A DNA stretch of 64,000 bases from Deinococcus aquaticus (lineage in GTDB: Bacteria; Deinococcota; Deinococci; Deinococcales; Deinococcaceae), in assembly GCF_028622095.1 (NCBI RefSeq), contig NZ_CP115165.1, forward strand, positions 558,001 through 622,000, given 5' to 3'. Each line of letters begins with the position of its first letter. The first letter of the stretch is position 1. Below the pieces are notes generated by a model. It searched no databases and was not told the DNA's origin. It saw nothing but the letters and a program-made list of their open reading frames with translations. This document shows, piece after piece, positions 1-10,231 of the stretch. The position numbers were made by a program, and so were the translations under genes.

Positions 1-1
1 C

Positions 2-151
2 GCGCAGGCACAGAACGTGCACAGCCAGCAGCGCACGCAGGCCGGTGCACTGCTGCTGGAACTGTTCGGGCCGCAGTCACAGGTCCCGGCGGATACCCTG
101 GACTTCCCGGCGGTGCGCGGCTGGCTCACCGGACAACTGGGAGGAAACTGA
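2..151 (+). CDS. C-terminal end of an unidentified protein (truncated by window edge)
   Basis: An open frame enters from the left edge and ends at a TGA at 149-151, giving the last 49 residues of a protein. The visible tail is Gln-rich, then Leu-rich, and ends WLTGQLGGN. No domain can be recognised from this fragment. It converges on the minus-strand gene ending at 154, with only two bases between the two stops and no room for a separate terminator. It is kept as a real gene end because the frame stays open from the edge and the convergent neighbour stops exactly where it does. Function unknown. Confidence 0.45.
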   Translation, partial: AQAQNVHSQQRTQAGALLLELFGPQSQVPADTLDFPAVRGWLTGQLGGN

Positions 152-153
152 AG

Positions 154-618
154 TCAGGGCCCCAGCTGTGGGGGCGGCCACCTGACGTCCGGCTCACCGG
201 TCCCGGACGGCGGATCCATACCCTGCTGCGCGGGTTCGAACATGGCGGGCTGGGCGTCGCTGGTGCCGCTGGCGTCCAGGCCCGGCACGTAGTACAGCGG
301 CCAGCCCCGGTAGACCATCTGGTCCCAGGGGCGCTGCGGGTCACCGGTGCGGGACTGCGGCTTGATGTCGGCTTCCAGGGTGTCGGGCAGTTGTTCGGGC
401 GTCAGGACGGGCATGGGCACGTACTGCGTCACGAAGTCCTGGTTGTACGGCGGCCACTGCGGCGCCAGGGGCACGTCGTAACGGCCCGCGTATGCCTGCC
501 GCAGCGGGGCGTACACGTACAGCGCCAGGGGCTGCCCGGCCTTGTTGATGGCGTACAGGCGGCCGCCGAAGACGGTCAGGGTCAGGAAGTCCAGGGGTTG
601 CTGGGCGGGTTGGGTCAT
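154..618 (-). CDS. COG4315-like WPLYY-repeat protein without signal peptide
   Basis: 154-residue protein of unknown function. Its C-terminal half contains PWDQMVYRGWPLYYV, which resembles the conserved G-x-P-L-Y-y motif of the 'secreted repeat of unknown function' (COG4315-type) family. Family members are usually lipoproteins, but this one has no signal peptide or lipobox and ends in a Pro-rich tail. The ATG at 618 has a good GGAGG upstream on the minus strand. The next gene upstream (695-1183) encodes a paralogue sharing the PWDQ-x-x-Y-x-GWPLY core, so the pair looks like a tandem duplication. Both lie downstream of a diguanylate cyclase gene on the same strand. Family assignment is by motif only. 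Confidence 0.7.
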   Translation of the reverse strand: MTQPAQQPLDFLTLTVFGGRLYAINKAGQPLALYVYAPLRQAYAGRYDVPLAPQWPPYNQDFVTQYVPMPVLTPEQLPDTLEADIKPQSRTGDPQRPWDQMVYRGWPLYYVPGLDASGTSDAQPAMFEPAQQGMDPPSGTGEPDVRWPPPQLGP

Positions 619-694
619 GGGGCCTCCGGGTGGGTCGTGATGCCAGGGCAGTCTGGCAGGTATGAGAATCAGATGAAGATAAGTTTTACACGCG

Positions 695-1183
695 TCACGG
701 CCCGTGCCCCCGCACGCCGGAGGGCGGGAGGGCGGGCTGACCGACCAGCATCAGCTCGAACAGGTCCGTGACCTCGCCCCCAGCAGCCAAGCCCGGCTGG
801 TCGTGCATGAACAGGTACAGCGGCCACCCGCCGTACGTGCATTGATCCCAGGGGCGCAGGCCGTGCGGGTCGCGGGGTTGCGTGCCCAGGTGCGCAGCGT
901 GCGGGCCGGTCACGCGCGCCAGCGTGGGCAGTGGCTGGTAGCGGTACAGGAACAGTTTCATGTGCTCGGGCCACTCGGCGGCGTAGGGCACGCGCTCGCC
1001 GCACAGCACGGCCGCCTGCAGGGGCGTGAACCGGTACAGCGGCAGCGGCCCGCGCGGGGTAGTCACCTGTAGCTGCTCGCCCCGCACGGTCAGGTCCAGC
1101 AGGTCCGTGCGCACCGGAAAGCGGGACAGTCGGCGGCTGCGCGCGGCACTCAGGGGCCGGGAGGCGAGGTACGGGGCGGTCAC
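695..1183 (-). CDS. COG4315-like WPLY-repeat protein, paralogue of the 154-618 product
   Basis: 162-residue protein whose core RPWDQCTYGGWPLYLF matches the neighbouring paralogue. The N-terminal part (DLLDLTVRGEQLQVTT) also aligns in layout with the other protein's DFLTLTVFGGRLYAIN. There is no signal peptide. The start chosen is the GTG at 1183, whose bases overlap the stop of the upstream GGDEF gene as GTGA, a typical coupled junction. A much longer frame reads on through the GGDEF gene in another phase and was rejected. Coupling to a diguanylate cyclase suggests the two are made together. Biochemical function unknown. Confidence 0.7.
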   Translation of the reverse strand: MTAPYLASRPLSAARSRRLSRFPVRTDLLDLTVRGEQLQVTTPRGPLPLYRFTPLQAAVLCGERVPYAAEWPEHMKLFLYRYQPLPTLARVTGPHAAHLGTQPRDPHGLRPWDQCTYGGWPLYLFMHDQPGLAAGGEVTDLFELMLVGQPALPPSGVRGHGP

Positions 1184-2067
1184 AGCAGCGCCCGGTGGTA
1201 CCCACGGACGGCGCGGATCTGGTCGCGCGGGTCGGCGGGCACGGCGCTCTCGTTCGAGGTCCTGCCGTCTGAGGCGCGGGAGCAGTCTGCTCTGTGGGCC
1301 GCGCCGGGGCGTGGGGCGCGGCCGGCCTGCATCAGCCGCTCGAACTGGGCGGCCAGTCCGCCGCGCCGGTCGCGTTTCTGGCGGCCCAGTTGCGTGTCGG
1401 CGTGGGCCAGCAGGTCGTCCAGGGTCTCGCCGTGCTGCGGGGCGTGTGCCAGTCCGTACGAGAACGACCCGCTGGGAATGCCCAGCGCGCGCAGCGCGTC
1501 CCGGTAGCGGACCTGAAGGCCGCCCAGGTGCGTGTCGGTCAGGGGGTGCGGGGCGCAGATCACGAACTCGTCGCCGCCCAGGCGGTAGGCGTGCGCTCCC
1601 CCGGCGCTGGCCGCGCGGCCCAGCAGGTCGCCCAGGAGGCGCAGCACGCGGTCCCCGGCGGCGTGGCCCAGCAGGTCGTTCACCTGCCCCAGGCGGTCCA
1701 CGTCCAGCAGGGCCAGCGTGGCGGTCGGGCAGGGGGGGCGCTGCCCGGCGTCCAGCATCATCGCGCGGCGGTCCAGCAGGCCGGTCAGGGGGTCCAGGTG
1801 GTAGGCGTGCACGTCCTCGATGATGGCCACGCGGTCCTGGCAGGGCAGGGTGCTCAGGGTCACGCGGCACACCCGGTACTCGCCGCTGCTGGCCTGCAGG
1901 TGGGTCAGGTGCACGCCGTCCGTCCAGTGGGGCAGCGGGACGCTCAGGGTGCCGGGCGCGAAGGCCCGCCCGAAGGCCGGGTTCTGACGGGCGCGCCCGC
2001 CGCACGTCGCGGCCCACTGCACGGCCGGAACAGGAAGATGCTGGAACAGGTCGTTGTCGAGGTTCAT
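1180..2067 (-). CDS. diguanylate cyclase, GGDEF domain with PAS-like N-terminus
   Basis: 295-residue cytoplasmic protein. Residues about 1-90 look like a PAS-type sensor ([10 protein letters not shown]...). A GGDEF domain follows, with the metal/GTP signature [20 protein letters not shown] near 121-140 and an intact RLGGDEFVI at 162-170. It should condense two GTP into cyclic-di-GMP. No RxxD inhibitory site is visible five residues before GGDEF, so product inhibition may be absent. The ATG at 2067 was chosen because GGAG lies eight bases upstream; a TTG three codons earlier (2076) is possible. The gene is followed by two coupled WPLY-motif genes. The C-terminal ~60 residues after the domain match nothing I recognise. 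Confidence 0.85.
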   Translation of the reverse strand: MNLDNDLFQHLPVPAVQWAATCGGRARQNPAFGRAFAPGTLSVPLPHWTDGVHLTHLQASSGEYRVCRVTLSTLPCQDRVAIIEDVHAYHLDPLTGLLDRRAMMLDAGQRPPCPTATLALLDVDRLGQVNDLLGHAAGDRVLRLLGDLLGRAASAGGAHAYRLGGDEFVICAPHPLTDTHLGGLQVRYRDALRALGIPSGSFSYGLAHAPQHGETLDDLLAHADTQLGRQKRDRRGGLAAQFERLMQAGRAPRPGAAHRADCSRASDGRTSNESAVPADPRDQIRAVRGYHRALL

Positions 2068-2249
2068 CAGGGTCAACTCCGGCAGTGGGCAGTGGGCGGC
2101 AGGCGGGGCGGGGGGAGCAGCGGGCGCAGGTGGCTCTTGCAGGTGGCTCTTATGGCCGTAGCTTGCCGGACGGGGCGTTAACGGGGCGTTATGCCGGGCC
2201 GGGGCAGCTGTCAGGGCGCGGGGGGCGGCCGGTGGGGCAGACTGGGCGC

Positions 2250-2744
2250 ATGAGTTCGTTACCGTTCCGCATAGGCTTTGGAGAGGACGCGCACCGGCTG
2301 GAGGCCGGGCTGCCGCTGGTGCTGGGGGGCGTGCCCATCCCGCACGCGGAACTGGGAGCCGTGGCGCACAGCGACGGTGACGCCGTGCTGCACGCCGTGG
2401 CCGACGCGCTGCTGTCAGGGCTGGCGCTGGGGGACATCGGGCAGTACTTCCCGGACACGGCCGCCGAGTGGCGCGGCATGGACTCCCGCGTGATCGTGCA
2501 GCGGGCGCTGGAACTCGTGCGGGCGCGTGGGTACGTGCCGGGGAACGTGGCGGTCGTGGTGACCCTGGACCGCCCGAAGCTGGGGCCGCTGCGCGCCGAC
2601 ATCGCCCGGTCGGTCGCGGGCCTGCTGAACCTGCCGGAAAGCGAGGTGGGCGTCAGTTTCAAGACCTCCGAGGGGCTGGCGCCCGCGCACGTGCAGACCC
2701 GCGTGACCGCGCTGCTGATCCGCCCGGGCAGCGTCGCACCGTGA
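2250..2744 (+). CDS. ispF: 2-C-methyl-D-erythritol 2,4-cyclodiphosphate synthase IspF
   Basis: 164 residues, the usual IspF length. It converts CDP-methylerythritol 2-phosphate to the 2,4-cyclodiphosphate in the non-mevalonate isoprenoid pathway. Diagnostic motifs are [11 protein letters not shown] (metal Asp/His) at the N-terminus, [26 protein letters not shown] and the C-terminal [14 protein letters not shown]. The ATG at 2250 lies six bases after a CAGACT -10-like box at 2238-2243, so the mRNA is probably leaderless. The stop overlaps the GTG of trmL (GTGA). An isoprenoid enzyme fits with the polyprenyl diphosphate synthase gene at 29755. Confidence 0.95.
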   Translation: MSSLPFRIGFGEDAHRLEAGLPLVLGGVPIPHAELGAVAHSDGDAVLHAVADALLSGLALGDIGQYFPDTAAEWRGMDSRVIVQRALELVRARGYVPGNVAVVVTLDRPKLGPLRADIARSVAGLLNLPESEVGVSFKTSEGLAPAHVQTRVTALLIRPGSVAP

Positions 2745-3277
2745 GTGACCTCTCCCCCACCGGTCCAGTCGCCGCCAGTCCAGCCGCCACCCATCCAGAC
2801 CCGGCCGGTCAGACCGCTGCGGCCCCGCTGCTGCACGTCGTGCTGTTCGAACCCGAGAAGGCCGGGAACGTCGGGAACGTCGCGCGGACCTGCTCGGTGC
2901 TGGGCGCGGACCTGCACCTGATCCGCCCGTTCGGCTTTCACCTGCACGACCGTGAATTCCGCCGCGCCGTCATGGATTACCTTCAGGGCGTCACGCTGCA
3001 CGAGCACGCCAGCTGGACCGCCTTTCAGGACACGCTGGGCGCGCAGGCGCGGGTGTGGGCGTTCAGCACGCACGCCACCGAACTGCACACCCGCGCGGGC
3101 TTTGCGCGGGGTGATTACCTGCTATTCGGCCCGGAATCACGGGGCTTGCCCGCGTGGCTGCGCGACGCCCTGCCGAAACTGAAACTCCCGCAGCCCGGCG
3201 GGGGCCGCAGCCTGAACCTGAGCGTCGCGGCGGGCGTCGCGGCCTTCGAGGCCGGACGGCAGATCGAGGGCTGGTAA
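2741..3277 (+). CDS. trmL: tRNA (cytidine(34)-2'-O)-methyltransferase, SPOUT family TrmL
   Basis: 178 residues. After a ~30-residue Pro/Ala-rich extension comes a SPOUT methyltransferase: [22 protein letters not shown] (motif 1), [11 protein letters not shown] (motif 2) and [15 protein letters not shown] (motif 3, knot). These match the TrmL/CspR class that 2'-O-methylates the wobble nucleotide of leucine tRNAs. The start is the GTG at 2741, overlapping the ispF stop by four bases. The first ~30 residues are low-complexity, so a later start cannot be excluded, but none has a better ribosome-binding context. No regulatory link to ispF is evident apart from cotranslation. Confidence 0.88.
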   Translation: MSDLSPTGPVAASPAATHPDPAGQTAAAPLLHVVLFEPEKAGNVGNVARTCSVLGADLHLIRPFGFHLHDREFRRAVMDYLQGVTLHEHASWTAFQDTLGAQARVWAFSTHATELHTRAGFARGDYLLFGPESRGLPAWLRDALPKLKLPQPGGGRSLNLSVAAGVAAFEAGRQIEGW

Positions 3278-3418
3278 GTCGGCCGGAGGGTCCGCAACCG
3301 GCGCGTATCGCTCCACAGGCCGACCCCCGCCCCCCCCAGCCCCACCCGCCGCCTGAACGCAGTTCAGATACGTCTTCGCGCCGCGCCGCGCTGGCCCGCC
3401 CGCCTACACTGAACGGGT

Positions 3419-4444
3419 ATGCCCCGGCCCCGCCCCGCCGCCCCGCCGCAGCAGATTCACCGGCTGCGGGAACAGCAGTACGCCGCGCACCTGTCGCTGT
3501 CGTTGCTGTCGGCCGCCGTGCACGCGGGGCTACTGTGGCTGTCGCTGGCCGGGGACCGGCAGGGCGTGGCGTCCCTGACCGGGGCGGTGCTGCTCAGTGT
3601 GTTCATGGTCGCCACCGTGCTGTCCCGGCGGGTGCCGCTGCGGGTCCTGACCGGCGGGGTCGCGTACGCGCTGCCGCTGTGGCTGACGGTGCAGGTGATC
3701 GCGGTCGGCATGGAGGGGCGCGGCATTCCGCCCGTGTTCTTCCTGTCGCTGGGCGTGGTGGGGCTGCTGTCGCTGGCGTGGCTGCCGCTGAATCAGGCGG
3801 CGGCGCTGCTGCTGCCCCTGACGGGGTTCATGCTGGCCGCCACGCTGCTGTTCAACCCGCAGGACCTGTCCCTGATGATCTACGCGGCGTTCCTGGTGGC
3901 GCTGATGGTCCTGATGGCCCAGCACGGGCAACTGGTCAGCACGGAACGCGCCCGGAATCTCAGCGTGCAGCACGCCGCGCAACTCGACCCGCTGACCGGC
4001 ACCCTGAACCGGCAGGCCGCCTGGGACACCCTGGAAACCGCCACGCGCTCTCCCCTGAACGCCGCGCGGGTCGCGGTGATCCTGGCCGACATCGACCACT
4101 TCGGGCGGATCAACGACCTGCTGCGCCACCGCGCGGCCGATCAGGTGCTGCGCGAGGTCGCCACGCTGCTGGTCAGCATGACCGACCGGAACGTCAGCGT
4201 GACCCGCTGGAACGGCGATCAGTTCCTGCTGATCCTGCCGGACGTCAGCGTGGCCGCCGCGCACGACGTGGCCGACCGGATCGTGCGGACCGCCCGCAAC
4301 CTGAACCTGCCGGACCTGAACGGCGTACCGGTCAGCGTGGGCCTGGCCTTCGCCGCCGAGACCGAGGACCTCGACGCGCTGATCGACCTCGCCGTGCAGC
4401 GCCTGCACCGCGCTCAGGAGGGCGGCGGGAACCGCTGGGCCTGA
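3419..4444 (+). CDS. membrane protein with degenerate GGDEF domain
   Basis: 341 residues. The N-terminal ~180 residues are strongly hydrophobic, with about six membrane segments, and a GGDEF-fold domain follows. It begins DPLTGTLNRQ and keeps LADIDHF-x-x-IND, but the GH of the canonical motif is RH and the catalytic GGDEF reads NGDQF (residues 265-269). The loss of the first Gly and of the Glu suggests weak or no cyclase activity; it may instead bind GTP or c-di-GMP, or signal through protein contacts. The ATG at 3419 is eight bases after TACACT (3405-3410), so a leaderless mRNA is likely. The gene stands alone between trmL and the M29 peptidase gene. Confidence 0.85.
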   Translation: MPRPRPAAPPQQIHRLREQQYAAHLSLSLLSAAVHAGLLWLSLAGDRQGVASLTGAVLLSVFMVATVLSRRVPLRVLTGGVAYALPLWLTVQVIAVGMEGRGIPPVFFLSLGVVGLLSLAWLPLNQAAALLLPLTGFMLAATLLFNPQDLSLMIYAAFLVALMVLMAQHGQLVSTERARNLSVQHAAQLDPLTGTLNRQAAWDTLETATRSPLNAARVAVILADIDHFGRINDLLRHRAADQVLREVATLLVSMTDRNVSVTRWNGDQFLLILPDVSVAAAHDVADRIVRTARNLNLPDLNGVPVSVGLAFAAETEDLDALIDLAVQRLHRAQEGGGNRWA

Positions 4445-4513
4445 CATGCCACCTCGCGCCGCCAGTCCGCCCAGCCGGACGCCCCGCCCGGCACGCCCGG
4501 TAGAGTGGCGGGC

Positions 4514-5788
4514 ATGACTTCCCACAACCAGTCCAGCGCCAGTGACGCTCCAGCCAGCGAGTTCAGCGCGAATCTCGCGCGGTACGCCGAACTGCTCGTC
4601 CGCACGGGCGTGAACCTCCCGGCGGGCGGAAAGGTCCGGATCGCCGCGCCCGTCGAGGCAGCCGAGCTCGTGCGCCTGACTGCCCGCGCCGCTTACCGCG
4701 CCGGGGCCAGCGACGTGCGCGTGCAGTACCTCGACCCGCACCTGGACCTCGCGCTGTTCGAGGACGGCACCGACGACGCCGTGGCCTTCATGCCCGCGTG
4801 GCAGGCGCAGGAACGCGAGGCGATGATCGAGGATGGGTACGCGTCCATCGGGATCATCGGGGAGGACCCGTCGCTGCTCTCGGGCGTGAACCCCGCGCGG
4901 GTCGCGGCGCGCAGCAAACTCACGGCGCAGGTCCTGCGGCAGGTCAGCGAGGCGACCGGCAGTTTCCGCGTGAACTGGACGGTCGCGGCCATGGCCACCC
5001 CCGCGTGGGCGGCGCGGGTGTACCCGGACCTGCCGCAGCAGGAGGCCGTGGCGCGCCTGTGGGCCGACATCTTCGCCGTCACGCGCGCCGACCAGCCGGA
5101 CCCGGTGGCCGCCTGGGACGCGCACCTGACCCGCCTGGAACGCCTGACCACCTACCTGACCGCCCGGCAGTACGCCGCCGTGCACCTGCGCAGCGACCTC
5201 GGCACGGACCTGACCGTGGGCCTCGCCGAGAACCACGTGTGGCAGGGCGGCGCGGAAACTGCCCGGAACGGCGTGCGCGGCGTCCCGAACCTGCCGACCG
5301 ACGAGGTGTTCACCGCGCCGCACCGGGAGCGCGTGAACGGCTGGGCGGTCGCCAGCAAACCGCTCAGCGCGCGCGGGCAGCTGATCGAGGGCATCCGCGT
5401 GCGCTTCGAGAACGGCCGCGCCGCCGAAGTGAGCGCCACGCGCGGCGAGGACACCCTGCGCCAGCTGATCGGCACTGACGAGGGAGCCGCGCACCTGGGC
5501 GAGGTGGCCCTGGTTCCCGCCAGCGCGCCCGTCGCGCAGACCGGCACGCTGTTCCTGAACACCCTGTTCGACGAGAACGCCGCCTCGCACATCGCGCTGG
5601 GCCGCTGCTACCCCACCAACGTGCAGGGCGGCACCGACGAGGCCACCCTGAAGGCCGCCGGGGGGAACGACAGCCTCATCCACGTGGACTGGATGATCGG
5701 CACGCCCGCCACCGACGTGGACGGCATCACGAAGGACGGCACCCGCGAACCCCTGATGCGCGCCGGGGAATGGGTCGTGCAGGGGTGA
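4514..5788 (+). CDS. M29-family aminopeptidase (AmpS/AmpT type)
   Basis: 424 residues, full length for M29 metallo-aminopeptidases, which remove N-terminal residues from peptides using two metal ions. The six family ligand/catalytic positions are present with correct spacing: Glu264 (PTDEVF), Glu330 (HLGEVAL), His359 (NAASHIALG), Tyr366 (GRCY), His390 and Asp392 (LIHVDWMIG). No signal peptide, so cytoplasmic. The start chosen is the ATG at 4514, which lies seven bases after TAGAGT (4501-4506), a leaderless configuration. A GTG at 4505 is in frame but would sit almost on the -10 box. Confidence 0.92.
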   Translation: MTSHNQSSASDAPASEFSANLARYAELLVRTGVNLPAGGKVRIAAPVEAAELVRLTARAAYRAGASDVRVQYLDPHLDLALFEDGTDDAVAFMPAWQAQEREAMIEDGYASIGIIGEDPSLLSGVNPARVAARSKLTAQVLRQVSEATGSFRVNWTVAAMATPAWAARVYPDLPQQEAVARLWADIFAVTRADQPDPVAAWDAHLTRLERLTTYLTARQYAAVHLRSDLGTDLTVGLAENHVWQGGAETARNGVRGVPNLPTDEVFTAPHRERVNGWAVASKPLSARGQLIEGIRVRFENGRAAEVSATRGEDTLRQLIGTDEGAAHLGEVALVPASAPVAQTGTLFLNTLFDENAASHIALGRCYPTNVQGGTDEATLKAAGGNDSLIHVDWMIGTPATDVDGITKDGTREPLMRAGEWVVQG

Positions 5789-5846
5789 CAGTTGATGGCT
5801 GATGGTTGACGGCACACGCTCTCCATCACCCTTCGTCCATCAACCA
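5789..5846. repeat. copy of dispersed intergenic repeat (GATGG-rich, imperfect inverted)
   Basis: The gap after the M29 gene carries GTTGATGGCTGATGGTTGAC followed by TCCATCACCC and GTCCATCAACC, an imperfect inverted arrangement of the GGTGATGGA/TCCATCACC family seen again near 22960, 28515 and 33927. It is non-coding. It resembles the small non-coding repeats known in Deinococcus genomes. Boundaries are approximate. Confidence 0.55.
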
Positions 5847-5851
5847 TGAAA

Positions 5852-5883
5852 AGCCCCCCGGGCCGGAGGTGCACCGGGGGGCT
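5852..5883 (-). terminator. intrinsic terminator of the ferritin-like gene
   Basis: A perfect 10-bp stem (AGCCCCCCGG / CCGGGGGGCT) with a 12-base loop. On the minus strand it is followed by TTTTC. It lies 55 bases past the stop of the minus-strand gene at 5938 and, without a U-tract, could also stop transcription from the plus-strand M29 gene. Confidence 0.8.
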
Positions 5884-5937
5884 GTGGTCCTGACGCTTCA
5901 GGCAGAAGCGGAATTCAGGTGAACGTGAGGGTGGGGA

Positions 5938-6858
5938 TTACAGCGCGAGAATCTTGCTGAAGTCGCCGCTGAGGCCGTCCGGGTAGAAGCCACCCTTGAC
6001 GGCGTCCACGGCCAGGAACACGATGTTCCCCACCTGACGGGGCGTGCGGCTGTACGCGATGCCGTTCGAGTCGGCCAGCACGATGTTCGCCGCGCCGTTC
6101 TCCAGGATGCCCTGGTCCACGTCGGTCGCGCCGTCCACGCTGTCGCGCAGGTTGCTGATGGCCTGCACCACGTCACTGACCTTCAGGGCGGGCGTGACCT
6201 GCGTGTCGCGCTGCTGGTACAGGAGGGTGCGGATCATGCCCGCGTGGTACGCCTCGACAGCCAGGATGCCCGCCGCGTTCTCCAGGTTCCCGCCGGCGCT
6301 CGTGTCGCTCAGCAGGCGCGCGGCGCCCTTGTACGCACTGACGCCCACGTCCTCGAAGATGAACGCGCCGTGCAGGAAGAACAGGTCGTTCGCGAACGGG
6401 TTGAAGCCCGTGATCGCCCCGCCCGACGCGGCGCTGCCGGCGGCCAGGAAGGCCGGGCCCAGGTCCAGGGTCGGCTGCGCCACGGCGCCGAAGCCCAGCA
6501 CCTTGCGGATGATGCGCACGTGGTTCAGCTCGTCGGTCGCCACCTCGTTCGCGTAGGCGCGCACGTCGGCCGACTGGAACTTCACGCCGTCGCCGTTCTT
6601 ACCGGTGAAGCCGGCGGGCAGGATGACCTTGCTGCTGTTGCCGCCCACGCTATCCAGTTCTTCCAGGCGACCCACGGCCGCGAGGTAGAACGCCGCTTCC
6701 AGGTACTCGAGGTTCAGCGCGAAGTTGAAGATCGTGGCGTCCAGGTTGGGTTTGGCTTCGCCCATACCCATGGCGGGCGCGCAGCTGGCCAGGGCGGTCG
6801 TGACGCCGACAGCTCCGGCAGCTCCGAGGAATTTACGGCGGTTCAGGGGGTTGCTCAT
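5938..6858 (-). CDS. ferritin-like desiccation-associated lipoprotein
   Basis: 306 residues. The N-terminus has a twin-arginine-like RRKFLGAAGAVG followed by a lipobox-like LASC, so the product is probably exported by Tat and lipid-anchored. The rest matches the ferritin-like 'desiccation-related' family: NFALNLEYLEAAFYLAA, then a helical bundle with ATDELNHVRIIRKVLG and AVEAYHAGMIRTLLYQQ, supplying Glu/His residues typical of ferritin-like helices. A role in oxidative or desiccation protection is inferred from the family and is not shown here. The ATG at 6858 has a GGAGG at good spacing. The longer open frame upstream (to 6909) lacks a ribosome-binding site. A terminator follows at 5852-5883. 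Confidence 0.85.
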   Translation of the reverse strand: MSNPLNRRKFLGAAGAVGVTTALASCAPAMGMGEAKPNLDATIFNFALNLEYLEAAFYLAAVGRLEELDSVGGNSSKVILPAGFTGKNGDGVKFQSADVRAYANEVATDELNHVRIIRKVLGFGAVAQPTLDLGPAFLAAGSAASGGAITGFNPFANDLFFLHGAFIFEDVGVSAYKGAARLLSDTSAGGNLENAAGILAVEAYHAGMIRTLLYQQRDTQVTPALKVSDVVQAISNLRDSVDGATDVDQGILENGAANIVLADSNGIAYSRTPRQVGNIVFLAVDAVKGGFYPDGLSGDFSKILAL

Positions 6859-7073
6859 GGTAGACCTCCAGTGAAAGAAAGCGGGATGGGGCAGGCGGGG
6901 AAGGCACACAGGGCCGGCGGGGCGAACCCCACATCAACAATCACCTTCTGCGCTTCTGACCAGCCATATGCCGCCCACCCCGGATCGGATCACCCGCCCG
7001 CGCAACCGTGAAGCCCACATGAAGAACCACACCCAGAGGACCAGATCACAGGCAGCCCCAGAAGACGGAAAAA

Positions 7074-7107
7074 GGGTGGCAGGCCCCCCGAAGGTCACCT
7101 GCCACCC
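7074..7107 (-). terminator. intrinsic terminator of mdh
   Basis: 10-bp perfect stem GGGTGGCAGG / CCTGCCACCC around a 14-base loop. On the minus strand it is followed by TTTTTCC. It sits 23 bases downstream of the mdh stop, a textbook rho-independent terminator. Confidence 0.88.
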
Positions 7108-7129
7108 ACTTCCTGTACTGAACCGGGTC

Positions 7130-8122
<993 letters not shown>

Positions 8123-8539
8123 GGGTATCCCTCCTGAGGATGGTTTTACGGCTCACGATAACGCGCGGTGAGCTGAAAGGGGGCGAGTTCCCCGGGCGGG
8201 AACAGGGCTGGGTGGCTCGTGGTGGAAAGGTGGGCGCCTGCGGCGGGCTTCCCCACCCCCCAGCCCCCATCCCCAGGGGGGACGGGGGAGCCAGCGTTGG
8301 CACTGGGCAGGTATGTTGCGGGCGTTCTGGGTGGGTGTTGGGCGGGGACGGCCACGCCTCACACGCCAGCCTTCAACCGCGCGCCGTGCGCCCCGCGCGC
8401 TTCGCGCACGACGGGCTCGGTTGCCACGACGCTCGCCTTCAAGGCTCCCCTTGAGGGGAGCTGTCAGCGCAGCTGACTGAGGGGTCCTGCGCAGCAGAGG
8501 GGCTCTGCGAAGCAGCGGTGTTGCCCTCCCCCTTCCCTT
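8123..8539. other. 417-base intergenic region between mdh and a crotonase gene
   Basis: Both flanking genes are on the minus strand, so this holds the mdh promoter and the 3' end of nothing known, since the crotonase gene at 8540-9361 also reads leftwards. No credible protein-coding frame was found. The stretch contains a C/G-tract segment near 8255-8290 and three consecutive perfect hairpins at 8445-8508, listed separately. I could not identify a clear -35/-10 pair for mdh. Confidence 0.5.
8445..8508. repeat. triple-hairpin intergenic element
   Basis: Three adjacent perfect inverted repeats: CTCCCCTTGAGGGGAG (8445-8460), GTCAGCGCAGCTGAC (8463-8477) and GCAGAGGGGCTCTGC (8494-8508). Together they could fold into a row of short hairpins at the RNA or DNA level. 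The layout looks like a REP/BIME-type dispersed element. No second copy exists in this window, so its repeat status is inferred. Confidence 0.5.
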
Positions 8540-9361
<822 letters not shown>

Positions 9362-9523
9362 GGGGGCAGGGTAGCGGGCGGGGCGCTCTGGTGTGCGGGC
9401 CGGTGTCCGGGTGGGCCGGATGCCACGTCGGATGCGCGGCCGGGTTCATGAGCTGGGGGTGGCCCTCCCCCAGCGCGGGCATGTTGGGCAGCGCGGACGG
9501 CAGGCGCAGCTTACGGTGGGGGT

Positions 9524-10180
9524 ATGACGATGCGTGGATGGGCAGCGGGTGCGGCGATGGCGGTGGCATTGGTGGCGTGTGGTCCGGGGCCGTCTGCTCC
9601 GTCGGACGGAAAGGGCGGAAATACCAGTGATGAGCTGGTGACGGTGACGGTCACGGACGCGTCGTACGGGGTGACGTTCACGTACAACACGCAGAAGTCC
9701 TTCGTGGTGAGCCGGTCGGCGCTGCCTGATTTTGGGCAGTCGCAGGCGGAGCGGGAGATGCTGGCGGCCATCAATGCCGAGCGGGCGCGGGGTGGGGTGT
9801 GTCCGTCCGGGGTGTTCCCGGCGGCGGCGCCGCTTCAGTTCGAGGGGAACCTGCATAAGGCGGCGACGCTGTACGGCCGGGAACTGGCAGCGTCCGGGAA
9901 GATGGAGTTACCGCACCGCAGCCGGGTGGATAACCGGGTGCCTTCGCAGCGGATGGTGGACGCCGGGTACCGTCCGGTGCCGCCGAATGGCATTCAGTGG
10001 GTGTTCGGGGAGAGTCTGGCAGCCGGGATGAACCTGACCAGTCCGGCCGAGGTGATCGCGGCGTGGAAGGGCAGCACGTCGCACTGCGCGGCGCTGTTCG
10101 AGAAGGTACTGGACGGCACGGCGGCGCAGGTGACCGGCTCGGCTGGAACGTACTGGGTGCTGAACATCGCGGGCTGGTAA
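9524..10180 (+). CDS. CAP/SCP-domain lipoprotein
   Basis: 218 residues. The signal peptide ends in a lipobox (VALVAC, Cys19), so the product is a predicted lipoprotein. The C-terminal ~150 residues form a CAP (SCP/PR1-like) domain: EREMLAAINAERARGG, LQFEGNLHKAATLYGRELAASG, a His near LPHRSRVDNRVPS, FGESLAAGM, AWKGSTSHCAALF and YWVLNIAGW. Function of bacterial CAP proteins is mostly unknown. A Ser/Gly/Asp-rich spacer separates lipobox and domain. The ATG at 9524 lies six bases past TACGGT (9512-9517), so it is probably leaderless; a second ATG two codons on is possible. Divergent from the crotonase gene. Confidence 0.85.
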   Translation: MTMRGWAAGAAMAVALVACGPGPSAPSDGKGGNTSDELVTVTVTDASYGVTFTYNTQKSFVVSRSALPDFGQSQAEREMLAAINAERARGGVCPSGVFPAAAPLQFEGNLHKAATLYGRELAASGKMELPHRSRVDNRVPSQRMVDAGYRPVPPNGIQWVFGESLAAGMNLTSPAEVIAAWKGSTSHCAALFEKVLDGTAAQVTGSAGTYWVLNIAGW

Positions 10181-10202
10181 AGACAACGGTGTTCAATCCT
10201 CT

Positions 10203-10231
10203 GCCCCCCGGCCTTCTACGTGGTCGGGGGG
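10203..10231. terminator. probable bidirectional terminator
   Basis: CCCCCCGGCC / GGTCGGGGGG form a near-perfect stem with a ~9-base loop between two convergent genes. The right arm overlaps the stop region of the minus-strand MFS gene. No strong U-tract is present on either strand, so efficiency is uncertain. Confidence 0.55.

Noticed and set aside
695..2017. 440-residue reading through the diguanylate cyclase region into the WPLY-motif protein
   Set aside because: The first two-thirds is an out-of-phase copy of the GGDEF gene; the GTG at 1183 with GTGA overlap is the natural start.
3530..5815. 761-codon minus-strand frame over the GGDEF and M29 genes
   Set aside because: Shadow frame; the plus-strand products have conserved catalytic residues, this one has none.
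6859..7129. Radiation/desiccation response motif upstream of the ferritin-like gene
   Set aside because: No palindrome of the TTATG...CATAA kind is present in this gap or before other genes that I checked.
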